Positions 24,202-33,863 are shown, counted from the stretch's first letter. The stretch: DNA of 39,578 bases from a bacterium (GCA_028717725.1 JAQUNG010000004.1:1-39578), one strand, 5' to 3'. Numbers and translations are program-made. Notes: a model not told the origin generated them from the letters alone.

Positions 24202-25512
24202 ATGGATGCGCAGAAAACTATTGCGAAAGATGCGAGTTTTTCTGGCATAGGTGTCCACACCGGAAACCTCACTGCGATTACGTTCAAGCCGGCACCGGCA
24301 AATTCGGGAATAAAATTTTCAAGAACGGATCTGGCGGAATCCTCGACTATAAGAGCTTCCGTTGAAAACGTGATAGGGGTTACAAGAGGCACTACCATTG
24401 CCGAGAATGGTGTGGAGGTCCATACGGTTGAACATGTGCTCGCTTCCGTTTTCGCGTGCGGTATCGATAATTTGCTTATTGAGCTTGACTCGAACGAACC
24501 TCCGGTCGGCGACGGGAGCGCTTTGCCTTTTGTTAATATGATAAATAAAGCCGGCGTTATAGACCAGGGTTATCCGAGGAGATATTTTGTGCCGAGAGAG
24601 CCCGTTTCGGTTATTGAGGGAGATATAATCCTTGTTCTGTTGCCTTCGGATGATTTTAGGATTTCATACACTATTTCCTATGAGCATCCTGCGATAAAAT
24701 CTCAATATCTTTCTATTGCCGTGGATAAAGAAACGTTTGAAAAGGAGATTGCTCCGAGCCGTACGTTTTGCCTTTACAGCGAAGTTGCATCTCTTATGGA
24801 TAAGGAACTTATAAAAGGCGGAAGCCTTGATAATGCCGTGGTTATAGGGGATGATGCGATATACAGCAAAGAAGCGCTCAGGTTTAAAGATGAATTTGTC
24901 CGCCACAAAATCCTTGATCTTATAGGCGACTTGTTTCTTGCCGGAGCCAGAATAAAAGGACATGTTGTCGCAGTTAAAAGCGGGCATCCGAGTAATGTGA
25001 AATTTTCACGCTTGATAAATGCCGCCATAAAAAAGAAGGAACGTTCCGCTGTCCCTATGGGTGTGTCAGGATATGAAGAAACGGTTTTGGATATATCTCA
25101 GATAAAGAGGATACTTCCTCACAGGTATCCCTTTCTTCTTGTTGATCGGGTTATTAAAATCGAAGATGATAAAAGAGCGGTTGGCATTAAGAATATAACC
25201 GCGAATGAAGAATTCTTTAACGGGCATTTTCCTGAAAAACCCGTTATGCCGGGGGTTCTTCAGGTTGAAGCTCTTGCTCAACTTGCCGGAATACTCATGC
25301 TGAAGAAAACTGATAATGCGGGCAAACTGGCGTTTTTCATGGGTATTGATAAGGCAAAATTCAGAAGACCTGTTGTTCCCGGAGACCAGCTTCGTCTCGA
25401 AATAGATGTGATAAAAATGCGTTCTACGACCGGGGTAGTTTCGGGCAAGGCTTATATCGGAGATGAACTTGCCTCGGAAGCCGAGTTAAAATTTGCTTTG
25501 GTGGAATCATAA
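24202..25512 (+). CDS. lpxC/fabZ: Bifunctional LpxC-FabZ fusion
   Basis: 436 residues, two enzymes in one chain. Residues 1-~285 are LpxC, the zinc deacetylase that commits UDP-3-acyl-GlcNAc to lipid A. Metal ligands are His78 (HTVEHVLAS, with Glu77 catalytic), His235 and Asp239 ([10 protein letters not shown]), and His262 is the second catalytic residue. Residues ~295-436 are FabZ, the 3-hydroxyacyl-ACP dehydratase, with [17 protein letters not shown] and catalytic His342 (NGHFPEKP) and Glu356 (LQVEALAQ). The fusion ties lipid A commitment to membrane fatty-acid synthesis at a shared 3-hydroxyacyl-ACP node. It is known from Bacteroidota, Chlorobi and several candidate phyla. The start lies 1 nt after the skp stop. 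Confidence 0.96.
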   Translation: MDAQKTIAKDASFSGIGVHTGNLTAITFKPAPANSGIKFSRTDLAESSTIRASVENVIGVTRGTTIAENGVEVHTVEHVLASVFACGIDNLLIELDSNEPPVGDGSALPFVNMINKAGVIDQGYPRRYFVPREPVSVIEGDIILVLLPSDDFRISYTISYEHPAIKSQYLSIAVDKETFEKEIAPSRTFCLYSEVASLMDKELIKGGSLDNAVVIGDDAIYSKEALRFKDEFVRHKILDLIGDLFLAGARIKGHVVAVKSGHPSNVKFSRLINAAIKKKERSAVPMGVSGYEETVLDISQIKRILPHRYPFLLVDRVIKIEDDKRAVGIKNITANEEFFNGHFPEKPVMPGVLQVEALAQLAGILMLKKTDNAGKLAFFMGIDKAKFRRPVVPGDQLRLEIDVIKMRSTTGVVSGKAYIGDELASEAELKFALVES

Positions 25513-25555
25513 ATATCTATTTATTTTCTGGGAAATATTAAAAGGACTCGCTCGT

Positions 25556-26326
25556 ATGAATAAAATTCACGGCACAGCCATTGTTTCACATAAAGCCGAA
25601 TTGGGCAACAACGTTGAAATAGGGCCGTTTTGTATCGTAGGTGACGATGTTATCATAGGCGAAGGCACAAAACTTGTGTCATCGGTTAATATAAAAGGCA
25701 TAACGAAAATAGGCAAGTCCTGTCTTATCCTGCCGGGAGTATGTATAGGACTTGGCAACCAGGATTTGAAATATAAGGGCGAAAAAACGGAAGTTATTAT
25801 AGGCGATAATACCACCATACGCGAATATGCGACTATTAACAGCGCGAGTTCCCCGGAATACAGGACCGCGGTAGGTTCTAACTGCCTTATAATGGCATAT
25901 TCACATGTCGGGCATGATTCGCTTATAGGAAATAATGTCGTTATAGCAAATAATGCTGCTATAGCCGGCCATGTTACAATACACGATTTTTCGATTATAG
26001 GCGGGATTGTGGCTATCCATCAATTTTGTATTATAGGGGAAAGCTCTATAATAGGAGGTTGTTCGAAAGTTGTCCAGGATGTACTGCCGTTTTGCATGAC
26101 GGACGGGCACCCCGCCAGACTTTACGGTGTTAACTCTATAGGCTTGAAAAGAAGAGGAAAAACCCCCGAACTGATATCTAATCTTAAAAGAGCTGTCAGA
26201 ATTATAAAACTTACTCAGAATCTGCAGAAAATTGTCGAAAAGATAGAAGCTGAATGCGGGACCTCGGAAGAAATCGGGATATTTATCAAAGCTATCCAAA
26301 CTTCGGGAAGAGGATTTTGCAGATAA
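25556..26326 (+). CDS. lpxA: UDP-N-acetylglucosamine acyltransferase
   Basis: 256 residues from ATG 25556 (AAAGGA upstream); an earlier in-frame ATG would overlap lpxC-fabZ and adds unlike sequence. The left-handed beta-helix hexapeptides run from about residue 10 to 190 (IVSHKAELGNNVEIGPFCIV, VIGEGTKL and so on). The catalytic His is in SHVGHDSLIG (His117 or His120, the latter matching E. coli His125 by pattern). The C-terminal helical domain is LKRAVRIIKLTQNLQKIVEK. It puts the first 3-hydroxyacyl chain on the sugar, using acyl-ACP upstream of FabZ. Preference for an amino-sugar substrate cannot be judged from this. Confidence 0.95.
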   Translation: MNKIHGTAIVSHKAELGNNVEIGPFCIVGDDVIIGEGTKLVSSVNIKGITKIGKSCLILPGVCIGLGNQDLKYKGEKTEVIIGDNTTIREYATINSASSPEYRTAVGSNCLIMAYSHVGHDSLIGNNVVIANNAAIAGHVTIHDFSIIGGIVAIHQFCIIGESSIIGGCSKVVQDVLPFCMTDGHPARLYGVNSIGLKRRGKTPELISNLKRAVRIIKLTQNLQKIVEKIEAECGTSEEIGIFIKAIQTSGRGFCR

Positions 26327-26518
26327 GTCAAAAATTAAAGAAATTATTCAGAACACACTTGTCCGTTTTTGGCGGGGATTTGGACAGACGGATAGATGGA
26401 AAGATATAAATATATAGTGAAATGAAAATTTTATCTGTGATTGTCCGGCCTGTCTGTGATTAATAATGATAACTAAATAATAAATCTGATCCGGGTTTTG
26501 GTTTATTGAGGGAACTAA
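26327..26518 (+). other. Intergenic gap between lpxA and lpxI
   Basis: AT-rich 192 nt without a coding frame. A 9-bp direct repeat TCTGTGATT occurs twice near 26436 and 26456. A weak promoter candidate for lpxI can be imagined from TTGTCC near 26445, but I do not trust it. GAGGGA precedes the lpxI ATG. Confidence 0.3.
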
Positions 26519-27349
26519 ATGGTTAAAGAAAAGATAGGTTTGATAGCTGGAAACAACACATTCCCCGTACAGTTTGCGAAAGCCGCTAGGGCAGAGGGTG
26601 TAGAAAAGATTGTTGCCGTAGGATTTTACGGCGAGACGATGAAAGAACTCTCGAAATATGTTGATGAACTACACTGGCTTAAAGTGGGGCAACTTTCCAT
26701 GATGATTAAAATATTCAAAAAAACCGGTGTGAGATCGGTTGTTATGGTTGGACAGATAAATCCTAAAATAGTATTGAAAAATTTCATAGGGTTGGATTTT
26801 AGACTGATAAAACTGATTTTCCGGCTTAAAGACAGAAGAGCAGATACTGTTCTGAAAAGCATAGCGGACGAGATTGAAAGAGAAGGCATAACACTTGAAG
26901 ATTCAACTATATTTATTAAGGCGCTTATTGCACCCAAGGGCATTATAACAGGCAAGCCGCTGAGCCGTGCGCAGAAGACAGACGTGAATTTCGGTGTCCG
27001 GATGGCCAAAGGAATTTCAGGTTTGGATATAGGACAGACTGTAGTGGTGAAAAATAAATCAGTTGTCGCGGTTGAGGCGATGGACGGCACAGACGAAACA
27101 ATAAAAAGAAGCGGCAGAATCGCAGGTTCGGGCACAACTGTTGTAAAAGTCGCAAAACCTCAGCAGGATATGAGGTTTGACGTTCCGGTTATCGGCCTGG
27201 AGACGGTTAAAAATGCCGTTTCGGCCGGTGTTCAGGTAATAGCTTTGGAAGCTGGGAAAACCGTTTTCTTCGATAAAGAGAAAGTGATAGATGCCGCGGA
27301 AAAAAACAATATTAAAATTATAGGCGTGGACAGCCGGGAAATTTTGTAA
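26519..27349 (+). CDS. lpxI: UDP-2,3-diacylglucosamine pyrophosphatase LpxI (DUF1009)
   Basis: 276 residues. LpxI replaces LpxH in many bacteria and hydrolyses UDP-2,3-diacylglucosamine to lipid X plus UMP. Family features: an N-terminal KIGLIAGNNTFPVQFAKAAR, the VVMVGQINPKI segment, and the C-terminal DUF1009 domain with LDIGQTVVVKNKSVVAVEAM, DGTDETIKRSG, and RFDVPVIGLETVKNAVSAG followed by LEAGKTVFFDKE. It begins the second lpx segment, followed 10 nt later by the Gfo/Idh oxidoreductase and then lpxB, which uses its product. Confidence 0.94.
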   Translation: MVKEKIGLIAGNNTFPVQFAKAARAEGVEKIVAVGFYGETMKELSKYVDELHWLKVGQLSMMIKIFKKTGVRSVVMVGQINPKIVLKNFIGLDFRLIKLIFRLKDRRADTVLKSIADEIEREGITLEDSTIFIKALIAPKGIITGKPLSRAQKTDVNFGVRMAKGISGLDIGQTVVVKNKSVVAVEAMDGTDETIKRSGRIAGSGTTVVKVAKPQQDMRFDVPVIGLETVKNAVSAGVQVIALEAGKTVFFDKEKVIDAAEKNNIKIIGVDSREIL

Positions 27350-27359
27350 AAGTTTTAAT

Positions 27360-28295
27360 ATGAATGAGGGAAAGATAAGAGCAGGGGTTATAGGCGTAGG
27401 GCATTTGGGGCAGCACCATGCCCGCGTGTATTCCTCTTTAGACGGTGTCGAACTGGCTGCGATTGCTGATACGAGCAAAAAAAGAGCATTTGAAATAGCG
27501 CAAAAATACGGCTGTAAAGCTTACAGGGATTATAGGAAAATGCTGGCTGAAGTTGATGTCGTAAGCATTGCAGTCCCGACAACTCTTCATTATAAGATTG
27601 CGAAAGAGGTTCTTGAACAGGGAAAGGATGTTCTTATAGAAAAACCGATTACCTCCGAAATTAACCATGCCAGGGATCTTCTGGAGAAAGCCGCGAAAAG
27701 AAAATGTATAATTCAGGTCGGGCATATTGAACGTTTTAATCCCGTAATAATAAGTTTTCAGAAAATCCTGACGGAGCCTAAATTTATAGAAGCTCACAGG
27801 TTGTGCAAATATAATCCCCGGGGAACTGACGTGAGTGTTGTCCTGGACCTGATGATACACGACATAGATATAATCCTTAATATGGTGAATAGCCCTGTTG
27901 ATAATGTGGAAGCTGTCGGAGTGGGTGTAATACATAAGACAGCGGATATCGCCAATGCCAGGATGAGGTTTGGAAACGGGTGTATAGCCAATCTTACCAC
28001 GAGCAGGGTTTCTCCGAGGAATCTTAGAAAAATCAGAATATTCCAGCCAAACACTTATATTTCTCTGGATTATGAAAAACAGCATGGGGTCCTTTACCAA
28101 AAGAAGATGTTCAGAATAGCAAAAAAAGAAATTCCTTTCGAGCGGGTAGAGCCCTTGAAAACCGAGTTGGAATCTTTTATAAGCTGTGTCAGGCACAGGA
28201 TAAATCCTGTTGTAAGCGGCGAGCATGGAGCAAAAGCCCTTGAAGTCGCTGTCCGGATAGCCGACCAGATAGAAAAAGGCCAACATGGGAAATAG
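27360..28295 (+). CDS. Gfo/Idh/MocA-family NAD(P)-dependent oxidoreductase in the lipid A cluster
   Basis: 311 residues. An N-terminal Rossmann domain (AGVIGVGHLGQHHARVYSSL) binds NAD(P). EKPITSEINHARDLLEKAAK holds the conserved Lys of the EKP motif, and VGHIERFNPVI and LDLMIHDIDIILNM carry the usual active-site region including the His of MIHDIDI. The gene lies between lpxI and lpxB and overlaps lpxB by 11 nt. In some bacteria GnnA, of this family, oxidises UDP-GlcNAc at C3 so that GnnB can make the 3-amino sugar used by LpxA. The same role here is inference; no GnnB-like aminotransferase is in the window. Confidence 0.88.
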   Translation: MNEGKIRAGVIGVGHLGQHHARVYSSLDGVELAAIADTSKKRAFEIAQKYGCKAYRDYRKMLAEVDVVSIAVPTTLHYKIAKEVLEQGKDVLIEKPITSEINHARDLLEKAAKRKCIIQVGHIERFNPVIISFQKILTEPKFIEAHRLCKYNPRGTDVSVVLDLMIHDIDIILNMVNSPVDNVEAVGVGVIHKTADIANARMRFGNGCIANLTTSRVSPRNLRKIRIFQPNTYISLDYEKQHGVLYQKKMFRIAKKEIPFERVEPLKTELESFISCVRHRINPVVSGEHGAKALEVAVRIADQIEKGQHGK

Positions 28296-29421
28296 ATATT
28301 TTATAGTCGCCGGAGAGCATTCCGGCGATCTTCATGCGTCGAATCTTGTAAAACAGATTAGAGAAAGGGATCCTTCCGCGGTTTTTTCCGGTGTGGGAGG
28401 CCCTTTAATGGAGAAAAGCGGGGTAAAGCTTCACTACGATCTGACTGCTGTTTCGGTTATAGGTTTTATCGAAGTTTTAAAAAATATCAAATATTTCAGA
28501 AAAGTCTTTTTTTCGGTGGTCAATATTATAAGGTCCGACAGTCCGGATCTCGTTATACTTGTCGATTATCCCGGTTTTAATATGCGTTTAGCGAAATTTG
28601 TCAAAAAAATGGGCATAAAAGTTCTTTACTATATCAGTCCGCAAATATGGGCGTGGAAACCCGGCAGAGTAAAAAAAATGGCCGAAATCGCGGACAAATT
28701 AATGGTAATTTTCCCCTTTGAAAAAGAATATTATAAAAAGACTTCCCTGGATGTTGAATTTGTCGGGCATCCGCTTGTGGATATTTTGGAAACCCGATTG
28801 AGCAAAGAGGAGTTTTGGGACAAATTCGGATTTTTGCCGGGAGAAAAAGTTATCGGGCTTTTACCGGGAAGCAGGGAAAATGAGATTAAAAAACTTTTAC
28901 CTGTTATGCTGAAAGCATGCAGGATTTTATATGAAAACTGCGGGATTAGGCAATATATAGTCGGTTGTGCTTCGGAAGAACTTGAGCCGATGATACGCAG
29001 AGAAATAGGAAAAAGCTCCTTGAAAATAGAAATCAGCATGGATTTGACTTTTGATATAATGAAATACAGCGATTTTATTATTGCGTCGTCAGGGACCGCA
29101 ACTTTGCAGACCGGGTTTTTCGGTACCCCTATGATTATAGTTTATAAGGTCAGCTGGTTTACTTATTTTCTCGGCAAGAAAATGATAAAGATACCTTATA
29201 TAGGATTGGCAAATGTCGTTCTGGGCGAAAAAGTCGTGCCCGAACTGATACAGAACGGCGCAATCCCGGCGGAAATCGCCCGGCAGGTTTCTGATATTAT
29301 GAATAATAAGCGGAAATACGCGGAGATTAAAATGAAACTTGGAAAAATAAAAGGACTTTTGGGAGAGAGCGGCGCAAACAAAAGAGCGGCTGAAATCGCG
29401 ATTAATATGGCGGGCGGATGA
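28285..29421 (+). CDS. lpxB: Lipid-A-disaccharide synthase
   Basis: 378 residues, GT19. It joins lipid X and UDP-2,3-diacylglucosamine into the tetraacyl disaccharide. Signatures: YFIVAGEHSGDLHASNLVKQ, VILVDYPGFNMRLAKFV, LYYISPQIWAWKPGRVKKM, VEFVGHPLVD, and VIGLLPGSRENEIKKLLP. The donor-binding end has FIIASSGTATLQTGFFGTPM. The start overlaps the oxidoreductase, and its end overlaps the msbA-type ATG (ATGA), so the three genes form one tightly coupled unit. Confidence 0.96.
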   Translation: MGNRYFIVAGEHSGDLHASNLVKQIRERDPSAVFSGVGGPLMEKSGVKLHYDLTAVSVIGFIEVLKNIKYFRKVFFSVVNIIRSDSPDLVILVDYPGFNMRLAKFVKKMGIKVLYYISPQIWAWKPGRVKKMAEIADKLMVIFPFEKEYYKKTSLDVEFVGHPLVDILETRLSKEEFWDKFGFLPGEKVIGLLPGSRENEIKKLLPVMLKACRILYENCGIRQYIVGCASEELEPMIRREIGKSSLKIEISMDLTFDIMKYSDFIIASSGTATLQTGFFGTPMIIVYKVSWFTYFLGKKMIKIPYIGLANVVLGEKVVPELIQNGAIPAEIARQVSDIMNNKRKYAEIKMKLGKIKGLLGESGANKRAAEIAINMAGG

Positions 29422-31226
29422 AAGAATACCTGCGGCTTTTAAAATATGCGAAACCTTATATTGCCTATCTTATCATGGGGCTTTTGAGTATGTTTTTCGC
29501 CACGATTTTTAGTGTGATATCACTCTGGACTCTGGTGCCTGTTATGGACAAAGTGTTGATGGGAAAAGAACTTGTGGATACCACATCGCTGAATTTCCCG
29601 TTCAAAAGTTATCTGAATTCTTTTTTGGGTTATCTTAATACCATTGACAGGATAAATCTTCTTTACGGCGCCATTGTATTTATTTTTATCTCTTTGTTCA
29701 TTAAAGGCGTATTTACATTTGCCCAGAAAGTGCTTATGGAGAAAATGGGGCAGGGTGTTGTAAGAGACATAAGGAAGGATGTCTACGCTCATATACATGA
29801 TCTTTCAGTCGGCTATTTTAGCGAAAGCAGGACAGGAGAGATAATGTCGCGTATTACATATGATGCTTCACTGTTGAGGGAAGGGCTTTCCGGAAGGGTT
29901 GCGGAATCGATATTTGAGGGAATGCAGCTTATTTTATGCATGTTTTTAATATTTATTATAGATTGGAAATTATCACTTATGGTTTTGCTTGTTTCCCCTG
30001 CCATAATAGGGCCTGTTTCGGTTATCGGAAAAAAGATAAAGAAACTTGCCCTTAATTCGCAGGACAGGGTCGCGGATATAAGCGCTATAATGCAGGAAAC
30101 CCTTACGGGTATAAAAATAGTAAAAGCTTTTAATATGAAAGAGTATGAGAAGGAGAGGTTCGGAGCCGAAAACCAAAAGTTTTACAGACTTATGATAAAA
30201 GCTATTAAAAGAGAAGCGTTTGTAAGTCCTCTTGTCGAAATAGTCGGGATAGTTGTGCTTGCGGGAATAAGTGTTTATGGTTTTAAGCAGGTTGTCGCGG
30301 GTAATATGACCGCAGGCTGGCTTTTTTATTTTTATGGTTTGGCAGCTTCGTGTCTGAAGCCGGCTAAAACCCTGGCCAAAACAAATGTTGATATACAGAG
30401 AGCCGCCGCGGCCGCGTCAAAATTGTTTGATATTTTAGATAAGGAACCCGAAATAAAGGATGCGGACGATGCGGTTGAACTTTCCGGGTTCGCAAACAAT
30501 ATAGAATTCAGGAACATTTCATTCAAGTATTCCGGTTGCCGCCAGGATATCCTTCAGAATATTTCCGTTAAAGTTGAAATAGGTAAAGTGTTGGCGATTG
30601 TCGGGCCGAGCGGGGCGGGAAAATCCACTATGGTGAACCTTATCCCGAGGTTTTATGATCCTGCCGCGGGGGCTGTTTTGATAGACGGTCAAGATATACG
30701 GCGGTTCAAACTTGAATCTCTCAGGCAGAAGATAGGAATTGTCACACAGGATACTATATTGTTCAATGATACGGTAGCCAATAATATCAGCTACGGCGAT
30801 AGGAATCTCGAGGTTGGAAAAATTGTGGGAGCGGCGAAGCGGGCAAACGCGGATTCTTTTATAAGAACCCTTCCAAAAGGGTATGATACCGTAATAGGTG
30901 AGAGGGGCGCAAAGCTTTCCGGAGGTGAAAAGCAGAGAATGACGATTGCAAGAGCGCTCCTGAAAAATCCCCCGATATTGATATTGGATGAAGCGACATC
31001 TTCCCTTGACACTGAGTCTGAGAGATTGGTGCAGGATGCTTTGAATGTCCTTATGAAAGGGAGAACTGTGTTTGTGATCGCACATAGGCTTTCGACAGTT
31101 AAAAACGCCGATTCTATAATCGTACTTGAAAACGGCATGGTGGTACAGCATGGTACGCACAGCGAGCTTTTGAATGATGAAAAAGGGCTTTATAAAAAAC
31201 TTTATAATCTTCAGTTTAACCTCTGA
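29418..31226 (+). CDS. msbA: MsbA-type lipid A export ABC transporter
   Basis: 602 residues, a half-transporter with membrane domain and ATPase in one chain. Six membrane segments span about residues 15-310. The nucleotide domain starts near 350 with IEFRNISFKYSGCRQDILQN. Walker A is VGPSGAGKSTMVNL, the signature LSGGEKQRMTIARALL, Walker B ILILDEATSSLDTES, and the H loop FVIAHRLSTV. It is expected to flip core lipid A across the inner membrane as a homodimer. Position after lpxB and before an acyltransferase gene supports lipid A over other substrates. Confidence 0.93.
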   Translation: MKEYLRLLKYAKPYIAYLIMGLLSMFFATIFSVISLWTLVPVMDKVLMGKELVDTTSLNFPFKSYLNSFLGYLNTIDRINLLYGAIVFIFISLFIKGVFTFAQKVLMEKMGQGVVRDIRKDVYAHIHDLSVGYFSESRTGEIMSRITYDASLLREGLSGRVAESIFEGMQLILCMFLIFIIDWKLSLMVLLVSPAIIGPVSVIGKKIKKLALNSQDRVADISAIMQETLTGIKIVKAFNMKEYEKERFGAENQKFYRLMIKAIKREAFVSPLVEIVGIVVLAGISVYGFKQVVAGNMTAGWLFYFYGLAASCLKPAKTLAKTNVDIQRAAAAASKLFDILDKEPEIKDADDAVELSGFANNIEFRNISFKYSGCRQDILQNISVKVEIGKVLAIVGPSGAGKSTMVNLIPRFYDPAAGAVLIDGQDIRRFKLESLRQKIGIVTQDTILFNDTVANNISYGDRNLEVGKIVGAAKRANADSFIRTLPKGYDTVIGERGAKLSGGEKQRMTIARALLKNPPILILDEATSSLDTESERLVQDALNVLMKGRTVFVIAHRLSTVKNADSIIVLENGMVVQHGTHSELLNDEKGLYKKLYNLQFNL

Positions 31227-31231
31227 TAAAT

Positions 31232-31900
31232 ATGGCTATGCATTCTTTTTTGACTAATATATTCGGGTTTGTTTTCGGTTGTTTTTTGAGATTGATCTGC
31301 AGTACAAATAAAATAACCGCAACACGAAGTGATATCTTCGATAAATATGCGAAAGAGGGAAGTAACATCTTCGCATTCTGGCATAGCAGGCTTTTTTTCC
31401 ACACATATTACTATTTTCGCTACTGCAAAAGTAAAAAATTATCAGCACTTGTAAGTATGAGCAGGGATGGAGATTACGCCACTGCTCTGGCCCTGAATTT
31501 CGGGTTTGATGTTATAAGAGGGTCTTCCAGTAAAGGCGGCCAAAAAGCGGTAAAAGAGATTGCATCGAAAATTATGCGCGGCAATAATGTGGCTATTACC
31601 CCGGATGGGCCCAGGGGCCCGGTTTTCAGGGTAAATGACGGTATAATTAAAATTGCCCAATTGACCGGCGCGCGAATAATTCCGGCAAGTTATGATGCGA
31701 GCGGCAAATGGACACTCAGAAGTTGGGATAAATTTATTCTTTTAAAGCCTTTCGGCAGGGTTCATATCGCGTTTGGAGATCCGATTGAAGTGCCCAGAGA
31801 TATAAAAGAAACTGATATGGAGAAATACAGGGAGCGTTTGGAGAAGGCGCTGAACGGGCTGGACAATATATGCGCCGCGAAGTTAAATATAACCGCTTAA
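31232..31900 (+). CDS. DUF374 lysophospholipid-acyltransferase-like protein, probable late lipid A acyltransferase
   Basis: 222 residues. An N-terminal hydrophobic helix (FLTNIFGFVFGCFLRLI) anchors it. The acyltransferase core has FAFWHSRLFFHTY (His as candidate base), SMSRDGDYATALALNFGFDV, RGSSSKGG, and VAITPDGPRGPVFRVNDGII. This is the DUF374 family; its member LpxJ of Helicobacter and Campylobacter is a secondary (late) lipid A acyltransferase. The position right after msbA supports such a role here, by inference. The ribosome site before ATG 31232 is poor, so translation may depend on the msbA end 5 nt upstream. Confidence 0.88.
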   Translation: MAMHSFLTNIFGFVFGCFLRLICSTNKITATRSDIFDKYAKEGSNIFAFWHSRLFFHTYYYFRYCKSKKLSALVSMSRDGDYATALALNFGFDVIRGSSSKGGQKAVKEIASKIMRGNNVAITPDGPRGPVFRVNDGIIKIAQLTGARIIPASYDASGKWTLRSWDKFILLKPFGRVHIAFGDPIEVPRDIKETDMEKYRERLEKALNGLDNICAAKLNITA

Positions 31901-32101
31901 TTCAGCGGCAGTTAAAAAACCCTTGAAAATACAGTGATTTTTGTTAATATAAACCCTGCTTTCCTTTTTGGGGAATACTGAAAAGGGGATTGGATTCCGG
32001 TTTTTGATAATAAAAAACAATATGAACCGAAAAGTATTCTTTTGGAAAGCCGGGTATTTCAAGAAGTCGAGATCGGAATCCCAAAGCAAAAGGAGGAAGT
32101 T
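31901..32101 (+). other. Leader region before rpsB
   Basis: 201 nt with no separate gene. The frame of rpsB stays open upstream to 32042 but that extension has no ribosome site, while AAAAGGAGG stands 6-7 nt before GTG 32102. A possible weak promoter is TTGAAA near 31922 with an A/T-rich -10 about 16 nt on. An S2-binding leader is plausible by analogy but I see no clear structure. Confidence 0.3.
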
Positions 32102-32965
32102 GTGCCAGTAGTCACTATTAAAGAGTTGCTCGAAGCGGGGGTTCATTTTGGGCATCAAACTCACCGGTGGAACCCGAAGATGAAGCGCTATATTTTTGAA
32201 TCGCGTGATGGAATTTATATCATTGACCTTCAAAAAACAGCGTTGCAACTGGAAGAAGCGTATCGTCTGATAAAGGAAACAGTTTCTGCGGGTTTTGATG
32301 TGTTGTTCGTGGGAACAAAAAAACAGGCCAAAGAGTGCATAAAAGACGCGGCCGATAAATGCGGTATGTATTATGTGAACGAGAGATGGCTTGGAGGAAC
32401 GCTTACCAATTTTATTACCATAAGAAAAAGTATAGCAAGGCTTAATGAAATCGAGAAAGAAGAAGAGGAAGGTATATTTGAAACTCTCCCAAAGAAAGAA
32501 GTGATAAGCATATTAAAGGAAAAAGAACGCCTCAGAAAATATCTTCAGGGTATCAGGGATATGAAGCGGCTGCCCGGAGTAGTTTTTGTGGTTGACCCCA
32601 AAAGAGAAAAAATCGCAGTTATGGAAGCAAGAAAACTTAAAATAAAAGTTATTGCTATTGTCGATACCAACTGTGACCCCGATATTGTGGATATCCCGAT
32701 ACCGGGAAATGACGACGCTATGAGGACAATTTCTTTGATTGCCAATAAAATCGCCGATGCGGCGCTTGAGGGGAATGAGGGAAAATTAAAGAGGATGACG
32801 GAAGAGGCGGAAAGCGATAAAGGCAAAGAAGATATTTTGAAAAAGAAGTCGGAAGTCGAAGAGACGATAGAAGAAGATATAGACAAAAAAAAGAAAAAAG
32901 AAGACAAGAAAAAACCCAAAAGAAAAATAATAACCAGGCTGAAAAAAGACGAAAAACCGGAATAG
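32102..32965 (+). CDS. rpsB: 30S ribosomal protein S2
   Basis: 287 residues from GTG 32102. The core has [48 protein letters not shown], and [20 protein letters not shown], then [20 protein letters not shown]. The last ~55 residues extend past the usual end of S2 as a Lys/Glu-rich tail containing [14 protein letters not shown], likely disordered. It heads the rpsB-tsf-pyrH-frr cluster found in most bacteria. The GTG start is chosen for the strong AGGAGG site. Confidence 0.95.
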   Translation: MPVVTIKELLEAGVHFGHQTHRWNPKMKRYIFESRDGIYIIDLQKTALQLEEAYRLIKETVSAGFDVLFVGTKKQAKECIKDAADKCGMYYVNERWLGGTLTNFITIRKSIARLNEIEKEEEEGIFETLPKKEVISILKEKERLRKYLQGIRDMKRLPGVVFVVDPKREKIAVMEARKLKIKVIAIVDTNCDPDIVDIPIPGNDDAMRTISLIANKIADAALEGNEGKLKRMTEEAESDKGKEDILKKKSEVEETIEEDIDKKKKKEDKKKPKRKIITRLKKDEKPE

Positions 32966-33041
32966 GCATCTTATAAGCAGAATCCGATTGTTTTATAGCT
33001 TGTGTTTTCGTTTTGGATATTTGTGAGAAAAGGAGTAAAAA

Positions 33042-33863
33042 ATGGATATAAGTGCAACCCAGGTCAAAGAATTAAGGGATAAAACCGGTGCCGGTATGAT
33101 GGATTGCAAAAAGGCGCTCGCGGAAACCGGAGGCAATACGGAAAAAGCAGTGGATATTTTAAGGAAAAAGGGTCTTGCGGCTATTTCCAAGCGCTCGGGC
33201 AGAGTCGCAAAGGAAGGTTTGATAAGAATAAAAATTTCAAGTGACGGCAAAAAAGCCGCTTTAGTCGAACTGAATTGCGAAACCGATTTCGTGGCTAACA
33301 ATGAAAAATTCAGAGTTTTCGCGGATAAAGTGCTTGAAATCATTTATCAGAACGGCGAATCGGCAAAAGAGAGCGGGGAAATTACCGATTTAATAGGTGA
33401 TATCGGAGCAAGCATAGGGGAAAACATCAAAATAGGCAGAGTTAAAATGCTTTCGACAAAAGGGTGTTTTATCTCTTACATACATCTCGACAATAAGCTT
33501 GGCGTTATAGTAGATATCACATCGGATTTGGACGACGGAGTCAGGGTAGTCGGGAAAGATATTGCTATGCAGATAGCGGCGGCAAGCCCGCTTTGTGTAA
33601 GCGCCGAAGAGGCTCCCAAAGATGTTCTGGAAAAAGAACGGGAAATTTTTGCCGATCAGGTGAAGGGAAAACCTGCCAATATTGTCGAAAAAATCGTGGA
33701 GGGCAAAATCAAAAAGTTTTTTAATCAGATATGCCTTTTGGAACAGGCTTTTATCAAAGATCAGGACATTTCGGTTAAACAATATCTTGAAAAAAAATCA
33801 AAGGAAACAGGAAAAGACATAAAAGTAAACGCTTTTGTCAGGGTCAGGATCGGGGAAGAATAA
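33042..33863 (+). CDS. tsf: Elongation factor Ts
   Basis: 273 residues. It exchanges GDP for GTP on EF-Tu. The N-terminal UBA-like domain reads [37 protein letters not shown] carries the TDFVA motif that contacts the EF-Tu nucleotide site. Later segments [20 protein letters not shown] and [20 protein letters not shown], then FVRVRIGEE, complete the family. AAAGGAG precedes the ATG. pyrH follows after 2 nt. Confidence 0.96.
   Translation: MDISATQVKELRDKTGAGMMDCKKALAETGGNTEKAVDILRKKGLAAISKRSGRVAKEGLIRIKISSDGKKAALVELNCETDFVANNEKFRVFADKVLEIIYQNGESAKESGEITDLIGDIGASIGENIKIGRVKMLSTKGCFISYIHLDNKLGVIVDITSDLDDGVRVVGKDIAMQIAAASPLCVSAEEAPKDVLEKEREIFADQVKGKPANIVEKIVEGKIKKFFNQICLLEQAFIKDQDISVKQYLEKKSKETGKDIKVNAFVRVRIGEE

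Noticed and set aside
27438-28286. Minus-strand open frame of 282 codons opposite the Gfo/Idh gene
   Set aside because: Antisense shadow; the plus strand encodes a complete oxidoreductase with all motifs.
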